The notes beneath the pieces are model-generated. The model made no database searches. It saw only the letters and a program-made list of their open reading frames with translations, and was not told the DNA's origin. Positions 18,119 through 26,033 of a stretch of 64,000 bases of DNA are shown piece after piece. Numbering within the stretch: the stretch's first letter is position 1; every line of letters starts with the position of its first letter. This stretch comes from Polyangia bacterium (GTDB taxonomy: Bacteria; Myxococcota_A; Polyangia; Nannocystales; Nannocystaceae). The position numbers were made by a program, and so were the translations under genes. The stretch is taken from assembly GCA_030430565.1 (NCBI GenBank), contig JAUIKS010000030.1:85912-149911 (forward strand), in the 5' to 3' direction.

Positions 18119-18134
18119 GCGAAGCCGCCGCGCC

Positions 18135-18884
18135 ATGGACCTCGACACCCTCCACGCCCGCTTCCGCCTCGACCCCGCGCGCACGCGCGACGTCTACCTC
18201 GTCGGCTCCCACGCCCACGGCTGCGCGCGCGAGGCCAGCGATCACGACCTGTTCGTCGTGATGGAGGACGACGGCCGCAAGTGGTTCGGCATGCAGTGGA
18301 TGTACCGCGAGGGCTGGGCGCCGCGAGAGCCCGCGCGCTACCGCGGCGCCAAGCGGGCGTTCATCGGGGAGCCCGACGTCCAGCTCTGGATCTTTCAGCC
18401 CGCCACCTTCGCCGCGATGCTCCGCGGTCACGCCCTGTGCGCGATCGAGTGCCTGTTCGTCCCGCCCGCCTGCGTCTGGAAGCAGACCCTCGACCTGCGC
18501 GCCGACTTCGAGCTCGAGCTCGACGCGCTGCAGCGCTCGGTCGAGAGCGCCGCGCAGATCCACCTCGAGAAAGCCGCGCGCCTGTTCACGACGCAGCCGC
18601 CGAAGGGGCGCCGGCGCAGGCCGCTGCCGCCCGACCCGACGCAGGCCCGCAAGCAGCTCGCGCACGCGCTGCGCTTCCTCGAGTACGGTCGCCAGCTCGC
18701 CGAGCGCGGCGCGCTCATCGACCTCGGCGCGAGCAACTCACTCCGCGCCGAGGTCGTCGGCTGCCCCGGCGGCTGGGCCGAGCTCGAGCGCCGCTTCACC
18801 CCGGTCTACGAGCGGCGCCTCGCCGCGTTTCGCGAGGCCTGCGCGAGCGCGCGCGCGCGCTCGCACGCGCCTTCACCCCCATGA
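18135..18884 (+). CDS. Nucleotidyltransferase-fold protein (RlaP/YbfB-like)
   Basis: 249 residues. The N-terminal polymerase-beta-type nucleotidyltransferase core has GSHAHG (24-29) followed by SDHDLFVV. These are the GS and DxD motifs that bind NTP and metal. A third acidic position may lie in DVQLWIF. The C-terminal half is helical with a basic cluster (PPKGRRRRP) and could bind nucleic acid. It resembles the predicted nucleotidyltransferases related to RlaP, whose targets are mostly unknown (RlaP itself acts in RNA ligase operons). No RNA ligase or toxin-antitoxin partner is adjacent. The RCC1-like gene starts 38 bp downstream with its own -10 box. Confidence 0.75.
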   Translation: MDLDTLHARFRLDPARTRDVYLVGSHAHGCAREASDHDLFVVMEDDGRKWFGMQWMYREGWAPREPARYRGAKRAFIGEPDVQLWIFQPATFAAMLRGHALCAIECLFVPPACVWKQTLDLRADFELELDALQRSVESAAQIHLEKAARLFTTQPPKGRRRRPLPPDPTQARKQLAHALRFLEYGRQLAERGALIDLGASNSLRAEVVGCPGGWAELERRFTPVYERRLAAFREACASARARSHAPSPP

Positions 18885-18910
18885 AGCGCGCGCGACAGGC
18901 CGCGAGGTTC

Positions 18911-18916
18911 TACAGT
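18911..18916 (+). promoter_or_regulatory. -10 box placed for a leaderless mRNA (RCC1-like gene)
   Basis: TACAGT, then CACCGC (6 nt), then GTG at 18923. Hexamer, spacing and start codon are the same as for the ABC transporter at 14600-14614. Confidence 0.5.
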
Positions 18917-18922
18917 CACCGC

Positions 18923-20869
18923 GTGCCAGTCCGCGCGCGATGCCTCGAGTTGACGCTGCTCGCCGGCGCGCTGGCGGCCTGCACCCAGAGCCCGAGCCCT
19001 CCGGCCTCGTCGGAGCGTCAGCCCTCGACGAACCCCCGGGCCACGCCGCCGCCGCGCGGACGCTTCGTCGAGCTCGCGCTCACGCAGCGCTGGGGCTGCG
19101 CGCGTGACGATCGCGGCGGCGTCTGGTGCTGGGGCGACGACCCCTTCACGGCCCACGGCCTGCGTCCTCAGCCCGAGGGTCACGTCCCCGCGCTCACGGC
19201 GACGCGCGTCGAGCTGCCCGCGCCCGCCCGCTCGATCTCGGCGGGCTTCGGCGTGTGCGCGACCTTCGACGAGCTCCCGGCGCGCTGCTGGCGTGGAGGG
19301 ACCGCGGACGCGCCGAGCGAGGCGCACACGCGGCCGAGCAAGGCGACGCGCGTGTACCCTGGCACCGAGGGCGCGGTCGAGCTCGCCACGGCGCCGGAGC
19401 TGGCTTGTTGGCGGCGGTCGGACGGCGTCGGCAGCTGCGTCGCGGACAAGGGGCCGAGCGGACCCGCCGAGGACGCCAAGCGCGTTGACTTCGACGACGG
19501 CGTCGACCTCTTGGCGCAGCAGTGGAGCGTCTGCGCGCTGCTGCGCGGCGGCGTCCGGCGCTGCTACACCCGCGGGCGCTCGGACCTCGAGCGCAGCTTC
19601 CACCTCTGGGGTCCCGATCTCGACGACGCGACGCGCATCACCGAGGGCGTCGGCGTTGAGGGCAAGTGCTTTTTGCGCAACGACGCGACGGTCGTGTGCA
19701 GCGACGGCGGCGTGCTGTCCCGGCTCGACCTCGAGGCGCCCGCGGCCGACCTCGACGGCAGCGGCGACCACGGCTGCGTCGCGCTCGTGAGCGGCGGCGT
19801 GCAGTGCTGGGGCCTCAACGATCACGGCGAGCTCGGCCTCGGCGACACGCAGACCCACAAAGGCGCCCCGCGCGTCCCGGGCCTCGAGGACGTCGTGACC
19901 GTCGCCGTCGCGCGGGAGCGCTCCTGCGCCGCGAGCGAGCGCGCGATCAAGTGCTGGGGAGACCTCGGCCCGACGCCCGCGCTCGAGGCGATCCAGCTCT
20001 TCGAGCTCGACGCGCGCTCGATCCACGCGCGCGTCGCCACGACCTGCGCCGAAGACCAGGAAGGAACGCTGTGGTGCTGGGGCGATCCGATGCGCGGCGG
20101 CGTGCTCGGCCAGGCGACGCCGCGACGCCTGTCGCCCCAGCCGGACGTCGGGGCGATCGTCGAGATGTCGGGGAGCGGCCGCAGCCCGTGCTTCACCGAC
20201 GCCGCGGGGAAGATGGCCTGCGGCGCGCTCTCGAGCCCAGAGCCCCCTGACGCGCCCGCCCGCTTCACGCCCGAGCGCCACGCCCCCGCGACTCGCTCGT
20301 ACTGGCCCGACCGACACCACCCGTGCCGCCTCGAGGGCCTCGGCGACGAGGCCCGCGTCACCTGCGACAACCTCGACGGGCTCCCGAAGCTCGTCGCGCC
20401 GACGCGCCTCGTGAAGCCCGACCGACGCACCTGCGCGCTGCACAGGGGCGGCGAGGTGATCTGCTGGACCCTCGACCGAGCGACCGGGCGAGCGCGCCAG
20501 ATCGAGTTCTTCCCCGAGCTACATGACGTGGTCGACGTGACGGAGCACTGCGCGCTGCGTCGCGCCGGCCAGGCCATCTGCTACCACGACAACGCCCTCG
20601 CGGAGGACGCCGTCGAGATCGCCGAGGACTACGGGATCATCTGTATACGCCACCGGGACGGCGCCGTGTCATGCACCTTCGGCGAGCTGCCGATGACGAA
20701 GATCCCGCTCCCGAGCGCGGCCCGTGACATCACCGTCGGAGGCGCCTTCGCCTGCGCCGCCCTCGAGAGCAATCAGATCGCGTGCTGGGGCTGGGAGACC
20801 ACCGGCAAGGTAGGGGCGCCCGACCACGTAAAGACCTCGCCGGTCGCGATCGAGATTCTCGAGGGCTGA
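18923..20869 (+). CDS. RCC1-repeat-like lipoprotein
   Basis: 648 residues from the GTG at 18923, which sits 6 nt after a -10 box and yields a short signal peptide with lipobox (AGALAAC). The rest is a series of about 50-residue repeats carrying W-C/G-W-G, for example WGCARDDRGGVWCWGDD, then VQCWGLNDHGELGLGDTQTH, then LWCWGD and IACWGWETTG. This is the bacterial RCC1/BNR-like beta-propeller type common in myxobacterial surface proteins. Many repeats carry a paired Cys (C...W.C) that may form disulfides within blades. The role is probably binding at the cell surface; no enzymatic motif is seen. Another in-frame ATG lies at 18893, but it would precede the inferred transcription start. Confidence 0.8.
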   Translation: MPVRARCLELTLLAGALAACTQSPSPPASSERQPSTNPRATPPPRGRFVELALTQRWGCARDDRGGVWCWGDDPFTAHGLRPQPEGHVPALTATRVELPAPARSISAGFGVCATFDELPARCWRGGTADAPSEAHTRPSKATRVYPGTEGAVELATAPELACWRRSDGVGSCVADKGPSGPAEDAKRVDFDDGVDLLAQQWSVCALLRGGVRRCYTRGRSDLERSFHLWGPDLDDATRITEGVGVEGKCFLRNDATVVCSDGGVLSRLDLEAPAADLDGSGDHGCVALVSGGVQCWGLNDHGELGLGDTQTHKGAPRVPGLEDVVTVAVARERSCAASERAIKCWGDLGPTPALEAIQLFELDARSIHARVATTCAEDQEGTLWCWGDPMRGGVLGQATPRRLSPQPDVGAIVEMSGSGRSPCFTDAAGKMACGALSSPEPPDAPARFTPERHAPATRSYWPDRHHPCRLEGLGDEARVTCDNLDGLPKLVAPTRLVKPDRRTCALHRGGEVICWTLDRATGRARQIEFFPELHDVVDVTEHCALRRAGQAICYHDNALAEDAVEIAEDYGIICIRHRDGAVSCTFGELPMTKIPLPSAARDITVGGAFACAALESNQIACWGWETTGKVGAPDHVKTSPVAIEILEG

Positions 20870-20959
20870 CCGCTCCGCTCGCGTGCCTGCGCGCCGCAGG
20901 CCTCCGAAACCGAGAGCCCGACCGACGCCCGAACGCTGTCGGGGCTACCGCACGCGGTC

Positions 20960-21025
20960 GACCTCCAAAAGACCTCCGAAAGACCTCCGAAAGACCTCCG
21001 AAAGACCTCCGAAAGACCTCCGCAC
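20960..21025 (+). repeat. Six tandem 11-bp repeats (GACCTCCGAAA)
   Basis: Six consecutive copies of an 11-bp unit. The first is GACCTCCAAAA, the next four are exact GACCTCCGAAA, and the last is GACCTCCGCAC. They lie between the RCC1-like gene and the CoA-ligase gene and end 27 bp before the ligase's -10 box. An 11-bp period is close to one DNA helical turn, so every unit would present the same face. They could be a regulator array or a simple slipped repeat. Confidence 0.85.
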
Positions 21026-21052
21026 GCTCGCATCTCGATCGACGAGGCGAGG

Positions 21053-21058
21053 TACTCT
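21053..21058 (+). promoter_or_regulatory. -10 box placed for a leaderless mRNA (CoA ligase)
   Basis: TACTCT, then CGTTCA (6 nt), then the ATG at 21065. There is no room for a Shine-Dalgarno sequence downstream of the predicted transcription start. Confidence 0.45.
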
Positions 21059-21064
21059 CGTTCA

Positions 21065-22642
21065 ATGTCCTCCGTCGCCGCGCTCGACTTCGCCGACTCC
21101 TACAACGCCGCCGCGGATCTCCTGACCCGCAACCTCACGCCCGCGCGCGCCGACCGAGTCGCGTTCATCGACCGCGACGGAGCCCACACCTACGCCGAGC
21201 TCGATGAGCGCAGCGCTCGCTTCGCCGCGGTCCTGCGTCAGCTCGGGGTCGAGCCCGAGCAGCGCGTCGCGCTCTGCCTCACCGACACCTTCGACTTCCC
21301 GACCTGCTTCCTCGGCGCGATCCGGGCGGGCGTGATCCCGATCCCGCTCAACACGCGGCTGACCGCCAAAGACTACGCCTACATCCTCGCCGACAGCCGC
21401 GCCCGCGCGCTCGTGGTCTCCGCCGCGCTCCTCCCCCAATTCACGCCGCACCGACGCGCCCACCCGCAGCTGCGCAGCGTCGTCGTCGCCGGCGAGCCTG
21501 GGCCCGCCGACGCGACCCCGCGCCTCTCCAGCCTGCTCGACGCCGTGACCCCCGCGCGCGAGTTCGCCGACACCCGGCGCGACGAGCCGTGCTTCTGGCT
21601 CTACACCTCCGGCACCACCGGCGCCCCCAAGGGTGTCGTGCATCTCCACGGGCACCTGCTCGAGACCTCGCGGCGCTACGCCCAGCCGATCCTCGGGCTG
21701 CGCGCCGGCGACGTCGTGTTCTCGGCCGCCAAGCTGTTCTTCGCCTACGGCCTCGGCAACGCGCTCACCTTCCCGATGGCCGTCGGCGCGACCGCCGTGC
21801 TGCTCGAAGGGCCACCCAGACCCGAGAGCGTCAGCGCGATCCTCAAGCGGCGCCAGCCCACCATCTTCTACGGCGTCCCGACCCTGTTCGGCATGCTGCT
21901 CGCGCACGACGAGCTGCTGCCCCCCAAGGGCGCGCACCGGCTTCGCCTGTGCACCTCCGCCGGCGAGGCGCTGCCGCCCGAGCTGCTCCGGCGCTGGCGC
22001 GCGCGCGTGGGCGTCGACATCCTCGACGGCCTCGGCACCACCGAGGCGCTGCACATCTTCATCAGCAACCGCGCCGGCGAGGTCCGCCCCGGCTCCTCCG
22101 GGCGACCCGTCGACGGCTACGAGACCCGGCTGCTGCGGGAGGACGGGCAGCTCGCGCCCGTCGGCGAGCTCGGCACCCTCGAGGTGCGCGGCCCGTCGAC
22201 CGCGCTGATGTACTGGAACCTGCGCGAGCGCAGCAAGCAGACCTTCCGCGGCCCCTGGCTGCGCACCGGCGACAAGTACCGCGCCGACGAGGATGGATAC
22301 CTGTACTACGGCGGCCGCGCCGACGACCTGCTCAAGGTCGGCGGCCTCTGGGTCTCGCCCTTCGAAGTCGAGAGCGCGCTGCTCCAGCACGACGCCGTGC
22401 TCGAGAGCGCGGTCGTCGGCCACGCCGACCACGACGGCCTGATCAAGCCGCGCGCCTTCGTGGTCCTTCAGCCAGGTCGCGCCGACGAGCCCGCGCGCGA
22501 CGGGCTCGCGCGCGAGCTCATCGACTTCGTCCGCGACCAGCTCGCCGACTTCAAGCGCCCGCGCTGGGTCGAGTTCGTGGACGCGCTCCCCAAGACCGCG
22601 ACCGGGAAGATCCAGCGCTACAAGCTGCGCGAGTCGAGCTAG
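21065..22642 (+). CDS. Benzoate-CoA ligase family enzyme (AMP-forming)
   Basis: 525 residues, a complete ANL-superfamily acyl-CoA synthetase. ATP/AMP-binding motifs: YTSGTTGAPKG (about 179-189), GLGTTE, the hinge region LRTGDKY, and the catalytic C-terminal Lys in PKTATGKIQR (near 514). The stretch 'GVVHLHGHLLETSRRYAQ' followed by KLFFAYGLGN is characteristic of the benzoate/4-hydroxybenzoate-CoA ligase branch, which forms aryl-CoA from aromatic acid, ATP and CoA. No aromatic degradation genes are adjacent, so the substrate remains open; a role in secondary metabolism is equally possible. The six 11-bp repeats upstream may regulate it. Confidence 0.88.
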   Translation: MSSVAALDFADSYNAAADLLTRNLTPARADRVAFIDRDGAHTYAELDERSARFAAVLRQLGVEPEQRVALCLTDTFDFPTCFLGAIRAGVIPIPLNTRLTAKDYAYILADSRARALVVSAALLPQFTPHRRAHPQLRSVVVAGEPGPADATPRLSSLLDAVTPAREFADTRRDEPCFWLYTSGTTGAPKGVVHLHGHLLETSRRYAQPILGLRAGDVVFSAAKLFFAYGLGNALTFPMAVGATAVLLEGPPRPESVSAILKRRQPTIFYGVPTLFGMLLAHDELLPPKGAHRLRLCTSAGEALPPELLRRWRARVGVDILDGLGTTEALHIFISNRAGEVRPGSSGRPVDGYETRLLREDGQLAPVGELGTLEVRGPSTALMYWNLRERSKQTFRGPWLRTGDKYRADEDGYLYYGGRADDLLKVGGLWVSPFEVESALLQHDAVLESAVVGHADHDGLIKPRAFVVLQPGRADEPARDGLARELIDFVRDQLADFKRPRWVEFVDALPKTATGKIQRYKLRESS

Positions 22643-22649
22643 CCCGAGC

Positions 22650-22704
22650 GACCCCCCATCGCGCCACGTCTCGACGCGAGACCGGCACGGGAGTGGGGGG
22701 CTAG
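22650..22704. terminator. Possible bidirectional hairpin between convergent genes
   Basis: An ACCCCCCAT run and a complementary GTGGGGGG run flank a GC-rich middle between the ends of the CoA ligase and the COA1-like gene. There is no U tract on either side, so it is only a weak candidate for an intrinsic terminator. Confidence 0.3.
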
Positions 22705-23144
22705 GGCTGCGCCGCCGTCGCCGACTCGCAGGGGATCACCGAGTATTCACGAAAGCCCACGGTCAAGCTCGCGTACTCGTAGACCCACGGCTCCCCCTCG
22801 CCCTCCGAGCGCGCCTCCCACTCCAGCGTCCCGCGCCGCGCGCTCCCCACCATCGGGATCGCGAAGCGCGAGTATTTGCTGCCCGAGCTGCTCCAGCTCA
22901 GGCGCCCCTCCCCGACCCAGTACGCGCGCCGCGCCGGCGAGCCGAGCGCCTCGATCGCCGCCGGGCAGCGCTCGAGCTCGCCCAGCACGTGGTCGGCGAC
23001 GCCGTACCTGTGCGGCAAGCGATATCCCCAGCGCGCCATGGGGACGAGCAGCGCGACGACGAGCAGGCCGGCGACGATGATCAAGAGCGGGCGCGCGCGT
23101 GCGAACACGATCTCTAGTCTACCGCGCCGGCGCCGCGCGAGCAC
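22701..23144 (-). CDS. COA1-like single-TM protein
   Basis: 147 residues from GTG at 23144, chosen because AGGAGA lies just upstream (a TTG at 23165 would add seven residues). A TM helix near the N-terminus (about 20-40: PLLIIVAGLLVVALLVPMA) anchors an outward domain. Its pattern (LERCPAAIEALGSP, then GEGRLSW, IPMVGSARRGTLEWEA, and a final beta strand) matches the COA1/DUF1783 fold found in mitochondrial cytochrome oxidase assembly factor 1 and in many bacterial proteins of unknown role. Two Cys (in ERCPAA and IPCES) could pair. No cytochrome oxidase genes are nearby, so a link to oxidase assembly would be speculation. Confidence 0.65.
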   Translation of the reverse strand: MLARRRRGRLEIVFARARPLLIIVAGLLVVALLVPMARWGYRLPHRYGVADHVLGELERCPAAIEALGSPARRAYWVGEGRLSWSSSGSKYSRFAIPMVGSARRGTLEWEARSEGEGEPWVYEYASLTVGFREYSVIPCESATAAQP

Positions 23145-23191
23145 GCGTTCTCCTGAAGAAGACAATAGGACAGGTTTCTAGGGTCCTGCCC

Positions 23192-23974
23192 TTAAAGCCC
23201 GATGCGAACGCCCATGTCCCGGCACTTCTTCCGCACGCGCTTGCGCGCCTCCTTCGGCAGCGCCTTGCTCGCCGACTTCGCGCGCGCCTTGTTGCCCAGC
23301 TTGCACGCCGCGAGCACCTTGAGCTCGAGGGCCTCCGGGTTCGGCTGCCGCGAGTGGCTCATGTTGGCGAGCTTGTAGGCGCGCGCCGCGTCGCCCTTGG
23401 CGTACGCCTTTTTGGCCTCCTCGAGCAGCTCCTCGGGCGTCATGTTGTCTTCGGGCGAGGGCTTGCGCTTACTCGACGAGCCCGCGCTCGAGCCGTTCCC
23501 CGAGGCCCCGCCGTCACCGTCGTCCGCGTCGACGATCGCGTCCTCGTCCGGATCCTCATCGGTGTCCGACGTGTCGTCGTCGTCGTCGCCATCCCCACCG
23601 TCGTCTCCGCCGTCCTCGCCGTCCTCGTCCTCGCCGTCTCCGCCGTCCTCGCCGTCCTCGTCGCCGCCTCCGCCGTCTTCGTCGCCGCCTCCGTCGCCGC
23701 CGCCTTCACCGCCCGCGCCGGCCGAGCCCGCGTCGTCATCACCATCACCGCCGCCCTGGACATCGCCGGTGCCGCTCGTCTCATCGACCGCCGCCGCCAG
23801 CTCCGTCTCTTCATCCTCGCTGACCTCGCCGCCGCGTGTGCTCCAGACGATCCCGAAGATCACGAGCGCGGCCACAGCCAGCCCGCCGTACAGCAACGTC
23901 TTGGAGGTGCTCGCGCCACCCGACGGAGCGGGTGACGGCGGAGAGGAGGGCGGCGGAGGAGCGGGAGTTGTCAT
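23192..23974 (-). CDS. Single-TM protein with Asp/Gly-rich linker and C-terminal helical domain
   Basis: 260 residues from the ATG at 23974. A Pro-rich N-terminus precedes a TM helix (about 26-45: LLYGGLAVAALVIFGIVW). Then come ~110 residues of almost pure D/G/E/S with no hydrophobic content, surely disordered. A basic helical C-terminal domain (about 175-260, 'TPEELLEEAKKAYAKGDAARAY', then a TPR-like pair) ends in a Lys/Arg-rich tail. The two halves carry opposite charge and could interact. Similar proteins occur in myxobacteria without known function. No Shine-Dalgarno precedes the chosen ATG; longer in-frame starts give an unconvincing Arg-rich extension. Confidence 0.6.
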   Translation of the reverse strand: MTTPAPPPPSSPPSPAPSGGASTSKTLLYGGLAVAALVIFGIVWSTRGGEVSEDEETELAAAVDETSGTGDVQGGGDGDDDAGSAGAGGEGGGDGGGDEDGGGGDEDGEDGGDGEDEDGEDGGDDGGDGDDDDDTSDTDEDPDEDAIVDADDGDGGASGNGSSAGSSSKRKPSPEDNMTPEELLEEAKKAYAKGDAARAYKLANMSHSRQPNPEALELKVLAACKLGNKARAKSASKALPKEARKRVRKKCRDMGVRIGL

Positions 23975-24329
23975 CGCGCACGTGCATGGTGCCTGGATTC
24001 GGCGAGCGAAGAAAGTCGACGCCCGCCGGGACCCAGCGCCTCGGAACTCGCTCGCGGCCGACGTTCTACGGTCTGTCAGCGGCGCCACGGCCCACGCGAA
24101 CGCTCGCTCGCGCTCGCCCACCCGGCGCTCCGTACGTCAACGACCGAGGGACGCGAGCGTTCGCGCGGTCGGCTCCCCAGCCGCGCCGAGCGAGCGCGAC
24201 CGAGTCATCACGCGTCGGCGATCAGCCCCTCACTCTCGTGAAGCTGAAAAACCCGTGTAACGAATCGCGTGCCCGGGTCCCGTAGAGATGTACGCCGGAG
24301 AGGACCGGCCCACACGAGGATTCACCGCC
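23975..24329. other. 355-bp divergent intergenic region
   Basis: Lies between the TM protein (minus) and the acidic lipoprotein (plus), so both promoters should be here. I see no strong -10 box. GCACGTGCAT at 23978-23987, just upstream of the minus-strand start, repeats the centre of the long palindrome at 24858-24895. No gene is supported. Confidence 0.4.
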
Positions 24330-24779
24330 ATGACCACGCTCGCTAAACTGATCACGCTCCCCACCGCTCTCGTACTCGCGCTCGGCTTCTCCCTGACCGG
24401 CTGTGATGTGCCCACGGACGAAGAGCTTCGCTCCGGCGACGCCGAGTTCTCCGAGGAGAACGCGGCGGACGACGAAGGCGCCGACGAGTGCGTTTGTGAC
24501 GAGGACGACGAGGACGACGAGGACGAGGACGACGCCGACAACGACGACGAGGACGACGAGGACGCCGACGACGAGGACGACTGCGGCTGCGACGACGAGG
24601 ACGACGACGAGGACGACGAGGACGAGGAGGAGGAGGACGACGAGGACGAGGAGGAGGAGGAGGACGAGGAGGAGGAGGAGGACGACGACGACGACGACTG
24701 CGGTTGCGACGACGACGACGACGAGGACGACGAGGACGACGAGGACGACGACGACAACGACGACGACGACGCCGAGTAG
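24330..24779 (+). CDS. Poly-acidic lipoprotein with CGC motifs
   Basis: 149 residues. Signal peptide with lipobox (GFSLTGC), then about 120 residues composed almost only of Asp and Glu. They are interrupted by three short Cys motifs (ECVCDED, DDCGCDDED, DDCGCDDDD). The mature protein would be an extremely anionic surface polymer, plausibly binding calcium or other cations or acting as a charge layer; the regular C-x-C pairs could bind metal or cross-link. The start at 24330 fits the signal peptide better than an in-frame ATG at 24288, and CGAGGA lies upstream. The GAC/GAG-rich DNA is prone to length variation. Confidence 0.7.
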   Translation: MTTLAKLITLPTALVLALGFSLTGCDVPTDEELRSGDAEFSEENAADDEGADECVCDEDDEDDEDEDDADNDDEDDEDADDEDDCGCDDEDDDEDDEDEEEEDDEDEEEEEDEEEEEDDDDDDCGCDDDDDEDDEDDEDDDDNDDDDAE

Positions 24780-24857
24780 CAGCGGCTCTCCCGCTCGCGA
24801 CCCCGCGCCTGCGGGCGAGTTCGCTCCGAGCTCCGCGCGCAGGCGCACGCTTCAGCC

Positions 24858-24895
24858 AACCTGCGCGAAGATGCACGTGCATCTTTGCGCAGGTT
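24858..24895. repeat. 38-bp near-perfect palindrome
   Basis: AACCTGCGC and GCGCAGGTT flank the perfect 18-bp palindrome AAGATGCACGTGCATCTT, with one G/T position as the only mismatch between the 19-bp arms. It lies 78 bp after the acidic lipoprotein and 50 bp before the LigD-like gene, immediately upstream of the latter's -10 box. There is no loop and no T tract, so a protein-binding operator or a cruciform is as likely as a terminator. Confidence 0.8.
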
Positions 24896-24920
24896 CTCCG
24901 TCTGCCGCGCGCCGGCGGGC

Positions 24921-24926
24921 TACACT
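24921..24926 (+). promoter_or_regulatory. -10 box for the LigD-like gene
   Basis: TACACT (in GGGCTACACT) lies 19 nt before the GTG at 24946, with GTAGGGGG between as a possible ribosome site. The 38-bp palindrome ends 25 nt upstream and covers the -35 area. Confidence 0.45.
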
Positions 24927-24945
24927 GCCCCCGTAGGGGGTACGC

Positions 24946-25983
24946 GTGGCGAAGAAGGCGGCGAAGAAGAGAACCGCGTCCAAGAAAACGGCCGCGAAGA
25001 AGAAAACCGCGTCCAAGAAAAAGGCCGCGACAAAGAAGCGCGCGACCAAGAAGCGCGCCAAGCAGACGATCGAGATCGACGGGCGCACCGTCGAGCTCTC
25101 TAGTCAGAGCGCGACGATGTTCCCGGACGACGGGCTCACGAAGGGCGACCTGGTCAGCTACTACCGCGACATCGCCGAGCTCATGCTGCCCCACGTCCGC
25201 GAGCGCCCGCTCACCGTCCAGCGCTTCTCGAAGGGGATCGGCAGCCGCGGCTTCTTGCAGAAGCAGGCCAGCGATCACTACCCCGCCTGGATCCCGCGCG
25301 CGCACGTCCCCAGCAAGACCGGCCGCGGCAGCGGGGTCGACCACGCCGTCTGCAACGAGCCCGCGGCGCTCGTCTACCTCGCCAACCAGCGCTGCGTCAC
25401 CTTCCACGTCAGCTCGACGCGCGCCGACATGCTCGAGCACCCGGACCAGGTGATCTTCGACTTCGATCCGACGGACGCCAGCCCCGCCTCGTTCGAGCGC
25501 GTGCGCCAGGGCGCCGGCATGATCGGCGAGCTGCTCGACGAGCTGGGCCTCACCCCGTTCCTCAAGACCTCCGGCAGCCGCGGGCTCCACGTCATCGCGC
25601 CGATCGAGCGCGACACCCAGGTCGACGACGTGCGCGCCTTCGCCCGCGCCGTCTGTGAGCTGATGGCGCAGCAGCAGCCGACGCTGTTCACGACCGAGAT
25701 GTCCAAGAAGGCGCGCGGCGACCGGGTGTTCCTCGACTACCTCCGCAACGGCTACGCGCAGACCGTCGTCGCCGCCTACACCGCGCGACCGCTCGCGGGC
25801 GCGCCGGTCTCAACGCCGCTCACCTGGGACGAGCTCACGGCGCCGGACCTCCACGCCCAGCGCTACACGGTTAAGAACGTGCGGGAGCGGCTCGGGCGGA
25901 TGACGTGCCCGTGGGCCGCTTTCTACGACCACGCCGTCAGCCTCGCCGGCCCCCGCGCCGCGCTCGCCAAGCGCACCGGCTGA
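24946..25983 (+). CDS. Stand-alone LigD-type polymerase/primase domain with Lys-rich tail
   Basis: 345 residues. Residues 1-40 are an intrinsically disordered Lys/Ala/Thr tail (AKKAAKKRTASKKTAAKKK...) resembling histone H1 or the tails of actinobacterial HU, a DNA-binding feature. Residues ~45-335 form the archaeo-eukaryotic-primase-like PolDom of NHEJ ligase LigD. Evidence is the catalytic DFD at 172-174 in IFDFDP, the LKTSGSRGLHV strand that holds a phosphate-binding region, and VFLDYLRNGYAQT near 266-278. It would extend or prime DNA/RNA ends at double-strand breaks. Neither Ku nor a ligase is adjacent; split LigD systems are known in other bacteria. It should act in the nucleoid. Confidence 0.88.
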   Translation: MAKKAAKKRTASKKTAAKKKTASKKKAATKKRATKKRAKQTIEIDGRTVELSSQSATMFPDDGLTKGDLVSYYRDIAELMLPHVRERPLTVQRFSKGIGSRGFLQKQASDHYPAWIPRAHVPSKTGRGSGVDHAVCNEPAALVYLANQRCVTFHVSSTRADMLEHPDQVIFDFDPTDASPASFERVRQGAGMIGELLDELGLTPFLKTSGSRGLHVIAPIERDTQVDDVRAFARAVCELMAQQQPTLFTTEMSKKARGDRVFLDYLRNGYAQTVVAAYTARPLAGAPVSTPLTWDELTAPDLHAQRYTVKNVRERLGRMTCPWAAFYDHAVSLAGPRAALAKRTG

Positions 25984-26033
25984 GGCGCTTTGGCGTCGCG
26001 CCCGGGACCGGTACTCTCGGTGTAGGGACGTCG

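Noticed and set aside
24352..25590. A long minus-strand Arg/Pro-rich frame
   Set aside because: Complement of the acidic lipoprotein and the LigD-like gene; composition is an artefact of GAC/GAG repeats.
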